From contig NC_090989.1 of the NCBI RefSeq assembly GCF_041146395.1, positions 175,362,001 through 175,426,000 of the forward strand: a DNA stretch of 64,000 bases, written 5' to 3'. The notes beneath the pieces were generated by a model, which saw nothing but the letters and a program-made list of their open reading frames with translations, did not search any database and was not told the origin of the DNA. Each line of letters starts with the position of its first letter. The stretch's first letter is position 1. Below, piece after piece: positions 35,919 through 47,370 of this stretch. Position numbers and translations under genes: made by a program. The DNA is from Eulemur rufifrons. Its lineage: Eukaryota; Chordata; Mammalia; Primates; Lemuridae.

Positions 35919-36232
35919 GGCCAGGCATGGTGGCTCACACCTGTAATCCCAGCTATTTGGGAGGCTGAGGCAGGAGGATCACTTGAGTTCAAGACTAGCC
36001 TGGGCAACATAGCAAAACCCTGTCTCTACAAAAAATAAAAATAATTAGCTGGGTGTGATGGTCCATGCCTGTAGTCCCAGCTGCTTGGGAAGCTGAGGAA
36101 GGATTGCTTGAACGCAGGAATTCAAGGTTACATACAGTAAGCTATGATTGTGCTGCTGCACTCCAGCCTGGCTAGTGGAGTGAAATCCTGTCTATTAAAA
36201 AAAAAAAAAATTAAAGTGAAAAAGAAAAAAAA
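35919..36232 (+). mobile_element. Alu dimer (AluJ-like)
   Basis: Sense Alu from GGCCAGGCATGGTGGCTCAC through the A-rich linker to a right arm that ends in A-rich sequence. It has a small deletion in the right arm (GAGGAAGGATTGCTTG). Antisense to FOXP1. Confidence 0.93.
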
Positions 36233-37039
36233 GTATCATCAATAAACCCTCATGAGGACATTCACTGTCAAAGAATTAAGGACAGGAATAAAAGCTAGCC
36301 ACACACATCTTTCCAAAGAGGGCAGCAGGATCAGCCACAGAACATTGAAGTTTGTAGATACTGTGCTTAAAAAAAAAAAAAATCACATGAAAAGTGAGGT
36401 TTCTTGAGTCAAATCAGCTGAGAACCAAGAATGTACACATGGAAGAGATGTCAAGAATGATCATTAAACAATGCACTTTGAGTTTAGAGACAAAATGAGA
36501 TTTCTTGGGGGATTACATCAGTAAGAATTTCTATACGGTAACTGAATTATTTGTGCATCAAAGAATAGGCACAGATAGATCACAGATGTGGTCAACTCAT
36601 CAAAAGGACCCGATACTCTGATACTGTGGGGGACTATGCTCATGTTCTCCCCTGATGGAGGGGAACAAAAAGAAAGAAAAAAAAAAAGACCTGATACTAT
36701 AGTTTTAGAGAGTGAGCATAATGGACTTAGGATGGTAGTGTGTTCCTCCAAGGGAAACAGACACTTCATTTATTTAAGAAAATAATGTGTATATTTTCGA
36801 GAAAAGTTATAGTGACAATGATGGAATGGGGGAAAGGTAAGAGGGGCTGGGGGCTCCTGTGCATTGAACCCGGGAAAATGGGGAGAATGAAATTGGAGAG
36901 ATCAAGAGGATTACTGCTCAGGGCAGACATCTAAAAATGTGGACGCTGCAAAAGTAGTACTCCTCCTAAAAGGACAAGCTCACTAAACCAGGCTCGTAAC
37001 TATACAGTTGTAACAGCCACTATTTTTAAGACACTTCGT
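36233..37039. other. Intronic sequence, no gene recognised
   Basis: An A tract at 36369-36381 and an A-rich tract near 36671-36688. Otherwise unique. Confidence 0.5.
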
Positions 37040-37500
37040 AAGGTTGAGTGGTGCCTTTGTGTTCAGGAGGTGCAAAGGCAGGCAAAGAAACAGAAGCACA
37101 GATAAACAAATGGCAGAGAAAAGATCTTGGGCAAGTGGAAGCCTTCTACCCCTCCCTGCAAAGTCCACCCCTCTTGTCCCAGGGAGGCCTTCTGCCTACT
37201 GGACTCACCACGACCAGCCCTTCAGATGGAACGCACAGGCTATTTCATCTGTGAAGGGAGAGACATATTCGAGAAAGCCTGCTTGGAAGAGCCTCGAGAA
37301 AAGAGGCTGTCTGAGAGGGGCATCTGGAAGCCAAGACGCCTGGGAGAGTTGCCTGAGACTCCAGCCTGCTGTCTCAGTGGAGGATCCACCATCGCTGGAC
37401 TCCGGGTTTCCTTGTCTCCTTGGAGACGCTCAGTACACGCGTAGGTGTAAAAGTGGGCAGAGTGAAGATTTCATTTATATCATATAAGAAAAATAGTCCC
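37040..37500. other. GC-richer repeat-free segment with three overlapping open frames
   Basis: Plus-strand frames of 147, 68 and 105 codons overlap here (antisense to FOXP1). The segment is less AT-rich than its surroundings and contains no repeat that I recognise. The translations show no domain. An unannotated exon, a regulatory element or chance are all possible. I do not call a gene. Confidence 0.25.
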
Positions 37501-38692
37501 CTCTGCAAGGTGCCTGCGGGAGCAAAAGCCTCTCCTCCTACTATATATGTTCCCTTAGCTATTTCACATGAAGGTTTTACGGCTTTTTAATGTAGGAAAG
37601 GGAACTGTTATATACTTAAGTGCTACCGTCACATTCCCAGAGTAATAGACTGATCGGCAAAGGGGAGTCTGGCTGCCGGTTGGAAAGGCAGACAGAGGGA
37701 CTATGGGTGACAGTGAGAAGACAGTGTGGAAAGAAAGATGATGGGGAAGAGGAGAAAGGTTACATACATTCAATGCTAAAATACAACTAGCAAAGAGAAA
37801 CAAAGTAACAAAGACGCCACATAATTTACCACACGTCACCTAATATTGGGAGACACAGATCTCTGATTTTTAAATAATCAGGTCCCTGAGAAGCTAAAGT
37901 CAACTCACTCCAGCAAACGGGAAGATATTAAGTGTCTTTAAGAAAAACATTCACATACACACGCGTAACTATTCTTATCCGAGCATGCGCTCATAAACGC
38001 ACGCAAGCAAAAGAAAAGTAGAAAACTCAAACCTAAGTTTTCAACAAATGTTTCCTGAGCTGGCTCTAGACAATGATTATACATTTAAAAATTAGACACT
38101 GGAATCCTCGGACTTATTTTGCTGGTTTGAAGGGGAGAAAAAAGTCGTTTATATGTATAACATCCTTTTCAGGCTCTACATGGGGTGCATGAACTTAACG
38201 TAATCACATAATAAACCCCAGCTACTTGACATCGCTTCATACAGAGCCCCATTAAGGACAATAATCAAAGACAGGAGCACGGGGGAAAAGGTGTAGAAAC
38301 TTCTATGAATCCAAGGGAAACTTCAGTCAACTAAACAGAGAACACTATAAGATAAAGTACGTGGCTCCCAAATTTCAGCCCCCAGATGAATATACACAGG
38401 TAAAATAACTTCATATATTTGGGATGGAGAAACAACACTAGGACAAAGAATACTTCATTTTGATATGAATTGTTATGAATCATCCCACAAAAATCCCCTG
38501 GCCTTGTCATGAGTATGTTAACAAAGTTGAGGCAAAGTATTACCTACTCCAAAATAAAATTAAAATAAATTTAAAAATCACCGTAGGTCTCAGCAAGAGT
38601 TTTAAAACCTAATTGAGTGTAACTTACAACATGCTTTGAAATCACCCACTAAAGGATTTTTTTTCTGAATTTTCATGATATATAAATCACTA
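37501..38692. other. Intronic sequence, no gene recognised
   Basis: Unique AT-rich sequence. ACACGCGTAACTATTC and CATAAACGCACGCAAGC near 37960-38010 retain CpGs. Confidence 0.45.
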
Positions 38693-38709
38693 TAATTTAG
38701 ATTTTACAC

Positions 38710-39038
38710 TTTTTTGTTTTTTTTGAGACAGAGTCTCACTCTGTTGCCCGGGCTAGAGTGCCGTGGCGTCAGCCTAGCTCACAGCAACCTCAAACTCCTG
38801 GGCTCAAGCAATCCTCCTGCCTCAGCCTCTCAAGTAGCTGGGACTACAGGTATGCGCAACCATACCTGACTAATTTTTTCTATATATTTTTAGTTGTCCA
38901 GCTAGTTTCTTTCTATTTTTAGTAGAGATGGGGTCTCGCTCTTGCTCAGGGTGGTCGGGAACTCCTGAGCTCAAACAATCCTCCTGTCTCGGCCTCCCAG
39001 AGTGCTAGGATTACAGGCCTGAGCCGCTGTGCCTGGCC
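38710..39038 (-). mobile_element. Strepsirrhine-type Alu dimer with target duplication
   Basis: GTGGCGTCAGCCTAGCTCAC in the right arm and a linker ATATATTTTTAGTTGTCCAG, GCTCTTGCTCAGG in the left arm are features I associate with lemur Alus. Flanked by TAATTTAGATTTTA (38693-38706) and TAATCTAGATTTTA (39041-39054), 13 of 14 matching. Confidence 0.95.
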
Positions 39039-39054
39039 TGTAATCTAGATTTTA

Positions 39055-40584
39055 AATTGTCACAGGCAGAAAGGGGCAATAAATCTTTAGTGACTAAGAT
39101 CATGTATTTGGGCATTATAATACAAATCTCTGGAATCTCCCATTTGCAAAAAGCCAATAATGCTTATTATCATGTTTATTATTGATCAGTGGAAAATTTG
39201 GGATGACTGATGAGATCCCCTTTGGAAACTGCACCAGAGTCCCATATTCACTGTGTTTCCCATACATGATGACTCTGACAGCCATTTTAACCGTTATTGT
39301 GCATCAAAACCAGATTAATGTTCTTCATCTCAGACTGCACTGCCTAAACCTCTGAGATTGTCTTTACTGCAATACAGCTGAGGAGTGAGAATGGACTTTT
39401 CTTATTTTCATAACAGTATCTCAATCACAACTGGAGAAAAGTCCCTTAGGATACACTGTTTGAAGATAAAATGAGACCTCTAGATCTAATAATAAGGTAT
39501 GTAGATATGTGTTTGAGACAGAGAAAGGGAAAAGAGGAGGAGGAAAAAAGAGCAGGGAAGCAGCAGAAAAAGAGAGACAGCGAGATAGAGAGAGAAAGGA
39601 TATGAACCAATGAAAGAATTTCACTTTTAAGAAGCAAGGATCAACTCTGACTCAAGTTCCAGATCAACGGCTAATGTAAATAACTTAAAAGGTTCAATCC
39701 CATCTCTGGAGACCTTTTACTTTTGGTGGCGGTTCCTGGACTGGGTTGAGTCAACACTTCCTTTATAACAGATGTGACAATTGCCTGGCACTGAATAAGT
39801 TGGAGCTGTATTTTAGCGCTAGGCTCGGGTTATAGTAAAGACACAGTTTAAGGATGTCACAGAGTGGAGGTGAATGATAAAACCAGGCACTCAGAGCCCA
39901 GGTGCATACACTCACATTTATTCTCCTTCAACAAACTAAAAGAAATGGCTCTGTACACTAGGAGAGGAAGGCACTACCTGCATCTGTGGATGGGCCCATC
40001 TCCAATCGATGCCCTGATCTGCACAAGGGGTTGGAGCTGCCTTATGGCTGGCGTGCCATGGTCCACAGCCAGCTCTGAGCACTCAGAGAGTCAGTGAGAT
40101 TGGTGCCTGGCTGCTAGTTTTGGTCGGCCATGGGAACCTGGGCATCGTTGACACACCTTCCATTCTATTGGTTCAAGATTGCTTCATTCTCATCAGTGCC
40201 TTCACATTCTTAGTAAATAAGTGCCATCTGTTATTTACAAATTATGTTTTACATAACATGTTTACAATTTTTGAGCTATTTACATTTCAAGTTCATAGCA
40301 GGTGCTTATGTTTTAGGGGCTAGGTAATCCTATGTTTAGCATGTTTATGAAGGTAGCTGATGCTCAAAAACATGTCTACCATATTTTAAGAAACATCAAC
40401 AAGTTTATATAAAATATGGTTTGAACAAGCATGCCACACACACATAAAGCAAGCTGGAAGGAGAAAAATCTTTACGAAATGTTTTGCATAACACACTTGG
40501 TGACAAGGTCTGAGATAAGCACTGACACATGGAGGACTTCAAAAAATATGACTGACTGGAAAGTTTTTGGTCATGGGTTTATCA
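39055..40584. other. Intronic sequence, no gene recognised
   Basis: A purine-rich tract (GA-rich) spans about 39515-39600. The rest is unique. Confidence 0.5.
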
Positions 40585-40893
40585 CCTGTTTTGTATTATC
40601 TGTCATATATTGGTCCATCAAATAAGAATGGTTTTTACTTATTTAAATAGTTGAGAAAAAATAAAAAGAAAAATAATATTTTGTGACATGTGAAAATTAT
40701 ATGGAATTCAAATTTTGGTATGCACCAATAAAGTTTTATTGGAACACAGTCAAGCTCATTCACTTGTACACCGTCTATATCTGCTTTTGTGCTAAAGAAC
40801 AAGAGTGAAGCACTTTAGACAGAGACTGAATGGCCCTTGAAACCTGAAATATTTCCTATGTGGCTCTTTATAGGAAAAGTTTGCCAATACCTG
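40585..40893. mobile_element. hAT-type non-autonomous DNA transposon copy 3
   Basis: ATTTAAATAGTTGAGAAAAA, GTGACATGTGAAAATTATAT, TTTTATTGGAACACAGTCAA, CACCGTCTATATCTGCTTTT, AAAAGTTTGCCAATACCTG. Same family and orientation as 20769-21097, with a degenerate left end. Confidence 0.7.
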
Positions 40894-43800
40894 TTTTAGA
40901 TTGCTATCTGTACTGTGAGATTCCACAAAGATTCCACTGGGCAGGATTTTACATAAATAACATCTTTCAATCAATTTCCCAAAATAATTTTAGAGTGTAG
41001 CTAAGCAAGAACATTATTCATTAGCTGTTCTTACAGCTCAAATTCAATGTTGATTTTTTCTGAAAAGGAAATACATCCATGTGCTCCTCTACCTGAAACT
41101 GTTCGGAACTTGTTGCAAGCATTGAATGTGTGTTTCTTCTCATAGGTAATTGATTAAATCAGTGTGAGATCCTGAGCACCCTCAGAATAAAGACAGCATG
41201 TGCCTTACTGGCCAGTTATTTCCTGTCTGCCCTGAGAAATGGTCCCATTTCCAGCTTTAAAGCCTGGTCTGAGTCAGTCATCCTTCCTCTAATTTCTTTC
41301 CTAGACTCTCCCCACCCCTCAAGATCAAACTGTTTCTCAGATAATTTCACTGGCTAATCAACAGTCACCGCACATATGGGGGTGGGAGGAAAATCTAGTA
41401 AAAAAAAAAAAAAAAAAAAAAAACAGCAGCAGCAGCATGGGAAGATTAGTAGGAAAGTAAGAAAGAAGTCATGTTCTCTCCTATATTTCTCATCTTCTCT
41501 ATATACTTTCAGTCCGTCTAGAGAGTCTTTTCCTCCTAAGCTAATTTGCTACCTTGGTTCAACCCCACAACCAACTACCATCTTAACATTAGCGCTCATC
41601 ATTTAACACAATCTGACAATCACTGTGTTGCAAGACCCAGGACTGAGTATGCAGGGAAACCCCATCACCTCTTTGCTTTAAACACAGCAATCATTCCAGT
41701 GCAGGAGGGAAAGAAGGCTTGTGGGTCACTTAAAAAAAAAATGAAATGAGAGTGGCTTTGCAGAAATTCAAGTGTTCATTCATACAGAATCAACAGCATT
41801 CCAAGGCAGCAGGTTCTCCAAAGTGAATTTTTACAAAAAAATTATGATATTTTACAAATGGAGTGCTTGGTTGTCACAAGACAATGGGAGAGTGAGGGAT
41901 TCTAATGATTGTGAAAATATTAGATGCCCAAGGAGAGATTCCGATTCTAATGACTGTGCAAATACTAGATACACAAGAAAGCATGACAGCACACCATCAA
42001 GTCATGTTATTGACGTCATAAGTGAAAAACAACAGGGGGTAACAACCATTCATCAGAGAGCCTTTAACTGTCTCTTTGTACCAGTCACTGCTCGGTCTGC
42101 TCTATGATATGACAAATAAGGGTGTGGACTCTGAACATTCATGGGTAGTAAATGCACTTGACTCAACCCCCAAAAGCAGGCACAGCAGACAGCAAAGCTT
42201 TACATCAGTTGGGGTATGGGATTTGAATCAGTGACCTAGAAGGGAGAGTTTCCCTAGCATCATGCATCCTCAGAGTTCTGACAGCCAGACAAAGTATCCT
42301 AGTCTTACAAAGCATTCAATAACAGCTCATATTTAGGTAGGGCATTTTGTGGGGATTTCTTAAAATGTTCTTTGCGAACACAAATGTTTTTGCAAACAAG
42401 TTTATGAGACAGTATCAAGAGAAAAAGTGGAGCAGGGACAACTCCACTCTTAAAACATTGTAACATTATGTGTTTGTGTAAAATTCAAAAGGGACAGGAA
42501 ATAGAAAAGTCAAAGTTCTCCACTGTCATCATTGTCCTAACTGCAGAAGGAGACACAGTCACGGGGTCACGGGTAGTGTGATCCCCATCTGTGTGGGTGG
42601 GGCCGTGATAAGGCCACGCCAAAGCATCCCCTCCAGTACTTGGACCAGTCCCGCACCAGCCTGCACTTCTTTTCCATTAATAGATCTATTTCCAACGCTA
42701 GGTCTCACAGATACTCCCAGACATGATTCCATATTCTCTAAGCTACATGCAGGATGGTTATCCCTCCTATGATACCATTAGATATGTTCCCTGCTTTTTT
42801 TTTTTTTTCGTTTTAGAATTTGACCAATACTGCAAAGATATGAGCATAGATGATAAGTTAGGAGTTCTATTTTGTTTGTTTGTTTTAAGGTCAGCAATTT
42901 ATTTGTTAGAGTTTACTTTCTTAGGAGGAAAAGATGGCGAACAATATTTTGTTTTTTTCCTTTATTTTGCAGAATAACTGGGATGAGGAGGAACAGAATT
43001 GTGCAACAGAGTTCTTGCACCACGCACGCCATGATTTGCCAGTATTCGTGCTGAGAACCCAAATGCCATCCCATACACTGACTATAGGTGACATGGGCAC
43101 AGAGAGATACTGGAAGGCCCTAGACAGGGGGAGGCATTCTGCTACATGCCCCACCCCCAAAGGAAACCTAAGAACCGGAAGGGGTTCAACAAACCCTATA
43201 TTCACTTGCAATTATGAGTAACCTCTTTTATTGGGAAGGCACAGAGAAGACACTTCCCACCCAAGAAGGTAAAAGACAGGAATTTTCATGAGACCAAAAA
43301 AAAAAAAAGGTGGGGGGACATCTACAATCCTCTTGCAAAATCAGGTGAAGTTAAGTTTAATGTCTATAAACAGTCAGGAAATCTGTTTGAAGTCTCTTAG
43401 AAGAGAGAAAAAAAAAAAAAGAAAGAAAGAAAGAAAAGAAAAAACCACCACCATACTCCTACTCCTGTTAACATAGGGCCCTATAACCACCTTGTCGAGG
43501 CACCGGCTGGCTGCTCCTTACTGGAGCCAGTGCCAGACGCTGAATCACTGCCACTGAGTCTCCAGCACCTGAGTTGTCTTTGGAGGAATTCCATTCAAGC
43601 ACTGCCCAAGCCTGAGCCTGTTAGCTCAGGAGAGTTGACAAGATCACCGCCTGGGATGCTACCACTCTAGGCAACATTAGCATTGCAATGAGGTAAAACA
43701 GAAGTGAAGTTCATCGGAAAACGTCTAAAATGTTAAGTGAGATGCTGCAACAAACTCTTGTTTCCCCTTGTTTAAGAAGAGATTATGTTTAAAAATAAAT

Positions 43801-44574
43801 ACATAGGTTGGCCCAGTCCTTCTCTGGGTTCCTGAGGTAAAAAAAAATAAAATAAAACAAAGGGTCAAACATAAGGATAAATGAATCAAAGGGCTCTATT
43901 AACTCATTGTATTAACCCACTGTTTTCTGCAATTGCCTTTTAAGAGGGTGCAACCCAGCAACTCTCACTATGAATAATTCAGATTCACATCTTTTCGTAC
44001 CTCAGAATGAGACTTGCTAATTTGGAAGCTTGTGGAAGATCTGCCTAGAATTAAGCTAAAAATAATGGAGGATTTTCCATGATTTTGCTAGTAACACTGA
44101 AACTATTCCTGCTCAAACAAATATGATGCTGTATTCCTTTTATTCTTGTAATATAAGTCACACATACTCAGGATGCCCTAAGAAGCAATTAACACCTATG
44201 AATGCTTTGCTTCACAAAGTACCTTCCTTCTCCTGCCTTAATTTTGGGCAAAGAAGCAAAGAGTGAAAATGACTTTGAGGCAACATTCCAGGAGAGATAG
44301 AATACAAAAGAAGGAAACAGAAATGGGGAGGCAGGAAAGGCCCAGACAGAACTAAAAGTCCAAAATGTGAAACTACTCACTCTTGGCCAAATATTAGGAT
44401 GGGGGAGGGGGGCTTGAAATCCTAATATTCTCCAATAATTTGCATTTCTTAAAGCAGTTGTTGCAAACAGCAAAGGGTTACACTGAGTAACAATTTAAGA
44501 AATGAGGAGCATCTAGAAACACTGGGGCAAATGTAGCATAATAACCTCCTTGTGTTTAAGACACTAAAATAAAA
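40894..44574. other. Intronic sequence, mostly unique
   Basis: Contains an A tract (41400-41423), a T tract (42797-42809) and an A-rich tract (43408-43444). No interspersed repeat or exon is recognised. Confidence 0.45.
41898..41987. repeat. Two-copy 45-bp tandem repeat
   Basis: Units start GATTCTAATGATTGTG (41898) and GATTCTAATGACTGTG (41943). Similarity is high for the first 30 bases and decays after that. The unit length is a multiple of three. Confidence 0.8.
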
Positions 44575-44772
44575 ACAATGCAATGAATTGTTTACTATGT
44601 ACCAAGCACTGTGCTAGTTAGTTGCTCTACATTAATTATTTTATTTCTTCTTCCCAGCATCTCTAAGGGAGGTAGGGGAGGTTTTATAATTCCTGATTTA
44701 AAATGGACAAACAGAGATTACGAGGTTCAGTGACTTGCCCAAGGTCACAAATCTAGCCAGTGGCTAGGATGG
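44575..44772 (-). repeat. MIR (antisense)
   Basis: TGTACCAAGCACTGTGCTAG, CCCAGCATCTCTAAGGGAGG, CAGTGACTTGCCCAAGGTCA, CTAGCCAGTGGCTAGGATGG. Confidence 0.75.
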
Positions 44773-45884
44773 AAAAACAAAAACAAACAAACATTGTCTA
44801 GTGAGAACTTGATACTCACATTGCACCAAGGTCATTGATTAGACCCAAGGATGGCCAAAAGCAATCTCTGCAAATGCCTAGGCAGCCCTACAGAGCCAAA
44901 AATGCATGGATGACTATAGGTCCCTTTGCCTCCAAAAGGAAGGAAAAGGCCTTTTCATGGTGCCACACCTTCTAACTTTAATCTCTCTTCTTTTACCCAC
45001 ACAAAAGACTTGCTTCTTTCAGCCCATCATTCCATTCGCAGGATTCTTTGCGCTATGACCACATCCTCAAGCCTTCCCTCCCCTGTTCCCTGCCACATTT
45101 GCGAGGCATCCCAGTATCTTCTCCATCTAAATTCTATCTTTCCCTCAAAACAGTTCACAATCCAATTCCTCCAGGCAGCAGTGTTCCCTGATATCCCCAG
45201 ACCCAAGGGACCAGCACTGCTTCTGACTCCCTGTAGCAGCATCCTGTGTTTCTATTGTTGTGCTGGCAAACTCCACCAGGCAGACAGGAAGGAATTCACA
45301 AGCCCGGCTATCTCTGCTCTCTCTCACACTGTGTTTTCACCTCCCTGGCTATCTGACTTCATCCATCTTCTCTTGGAATACTGATGCTGTCACCATCACC
45401 CCTTGATTCTCAGCCCTTCTTCAAGCCCGAATCTGGACAAGTCTCCCCATTCCTTGGTTAAACTGAGCCAAGGTTGGATTTTTTCAAAATAAGCTTTTCA
45501 TAAAAGCAAATAATGGAAAGGCAGAGAGCTAAGAGAGCGCAGATTTTTTCTTTTTCACAATTTCACCGAAGTCCGGTTTCAGTTCATGCTTCTAGACACC
45601 TGTATCTTACCCTTCACCTTCACCTAAGTTAGATCTACCTCTCTTGACTCACGTGGCATAGCTTTCAGGTCCAGTAGGATATCTAGTCCCTGTTTTTAAT
45701 CAACTGTAGTCTTTCACAGTCTGCTAATAATTACATCCCTCTTCTTTTTCTTTTGGTGGTGGTGGTGAGGGTGTTAAATTACTGCCGTATTAAAAAGTGC
45801 TCTGGTCACTGGTCATTGAAGATCAGGAAGACAATAAAAAAGTTACAGTTTTTTTTTTTTTTAATGTTTATTTCCAGACAAGTA
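44773..45884. other. Intron with possible L2 sequence
   Basis: About 45050-45400 resembles a diverged L2 (CAATTCCTCCAGGCAGCAGT, TTCCCTGATATCCCC). A 152-codon open frame (44926-45384) covers it, but shows no recognised domain. A GGT-rich run lies near 45754-45770. Confidence 0.4.
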
Positions 45885-46070
45885 CTAAACAGTGCAGATC
45901 CATTATCTCATTCCATTTTCACAATTCTTTGAGGCATTATTGCACTCAGTTAACAGATAAGGAAACATAGGGCAAGAGAGGTTAAACTGTAAAGATTATG
46001 TGATATATGCAGGTAAAGTCCTTAGCACTACACCTGGTACATGTAAGTTATTTAGTAAATGAAAACTATT
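45885..46070. repeat. MIR fragments
   Basis: Antisense MIR core (ATTTTCACAATTCTTTGAGG, GTTAACAGATAAGGAAACAT) followed by a sense-like MIR tail (AAGTCCTTAGCACTACACCT). Confidence 0.6.
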
Positions 46071-46234
46071 CCTATAATGCACAATATATTGCCCCATGCA
46101 TAAGAGAGAGAATATATTTTGTCAGTGGAAAGCAAAGATTTCTTTTTCCAAGTGATCTCAAACCATTGGGCATCCTCTTCACGGAAACACTAAGAAAAAC
46201 TGCAGCAGCATTCTCTGTTGAACCCAAAGGAATC

Positions 46235-46335
46235 TAAGGCAGTCAACTTTCATTGTAAAAGGCAGACGGAGGACAAGAGGGGTTATGTGATTTACCTGCA
46301 GTCCCACAGACGATTTGCAGCTGAGAGTCCTGGCT
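46235..46335 (-). repeat. Possible MIR/L2 remnant
   Basis: ATTGTAAAAGGCAGACGGAG, GTGATTTACCTGCAGTCCCA, CACAGACGATTTGCAGCTGA resembles a diverged antisense MIR. Confidence 0.35.
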
Positions 46336-46499
46336 CCTTCCACTGGCAAAAGTATTTGAGCAAATATGACTCCTTACGACCCTCACCAAACCTTCACCCC
46401 ATGCCTTGCCAATTTCAATGCAGGAATGTCTGCCTAAGAGGCCAAATCAGTGAGCTACAAGAGATGATGATACTCATACGATGCTACTGAGGAAGAAGG

Positions 46500-46630
46500 A
46501 AATGATCACTAACACTGAATGCCAACTGTGTATCTAGATTGTTTCTAAATTGCTTTACATAAACAGAAAGTTAATGTAACGTGGCCAAGGTCACACAGCC
46601 TGGATAGAATCCCTTTGCTGTACTTTAAGA
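46500..46630 (-). repeat. MIR (antisense), internally deleted
   Basis: TGCCAACTGTGTATCTAGAT, AAATTGCTTTACATAAACAG, ACGTGGCCAAGGTCACACAG. Confidence 0.5.
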
Positions 46631-46916
46631 ACAAAGTACAAACAAAAACAGCCACTAATCCGCAGATATGCGAATTTGGAATTCTTCTATTCACATGGAA
46701 GTAGAACTATTTGCTTGACATGACAGATTTTTAAGAAAAATTTAGACACGTTTAGGACAATATATTCAGTTAATCTAAGCCACACACAAAGGTAACTTTG
46801 TAGTGAATTTTTAAAAGATTATATCCTGTGGTGGATATAGATTACAGCACGAGAAAAAAGGTTTGATTGGTTTAGTCAAGGAATTAGAAATACTTTCTTT
46901 AATGGGTGATTAAAAA

Positions 46917-46947
46917 CAAAACTGTGCTGATCTGATGCACAGTTTTG
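46917..46947. repeat. Perfect 11-bp hairpin
   Basis: CAAAACTGTGC (46917-46927) and GCACAGTTTTG (46937-46947) are exact reverse complements separated by nine bases. Not part of a recognised repeat. Confidence 0.9.
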
Positions 46948-47154
46948 CTCACAGAGTTATGCTCAAAGAGTGACAATGATCTTTGGAACCTGCAGTCACC
47001 AAAATTTAGCATAAGGTAGAACTTGAGTCTCCAGGCATGAAGAAACAAGGATTTCTTGGGAATTTGGGGGAATTACTGACCTTGAGAGAGATACAGAAAT
47101 TCCAAAGAAATAGAAGTTTGCTTTAAAAAACATTAACGTATTTCTACAGAAGCA

Positions 47155-47370
47155 GCATATGTGGTAGTTAAGTACCCACCAGTCATTGCACCTGGATTTG
47201 AAGCCCAACTCCACCATTTGTCAGCTGTGTGACCCTGAACAAGTTACTTAACCTCTCTGTGCCTTAGTTTCTTCATTAGCAAGAATGGGAGGAAATAACA
47301 GTACCTACATCATAGTTAATACATGTAAAATGTATAGTCTGGAGCCTGATACCTAGTAAGTAATAAGAGA
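47155..47370 (+). repeat. MIR (sense)
   Basis: ATTTGAAGCCCAACTCCACC, AGCTGTGTGACCCTGAACAA, TTACTTAACCTCTCTGTGCC, TACCTACATCATAG. Well preserved. Confidence 0.8.

Noticed and set aside
44926..45384. 152-codon plus-strand open frame
   Set aside because: It overlaps L2-like sequence, has no recognised domain or splice or promoter context, and lies antisense in a FOXP1 intron.
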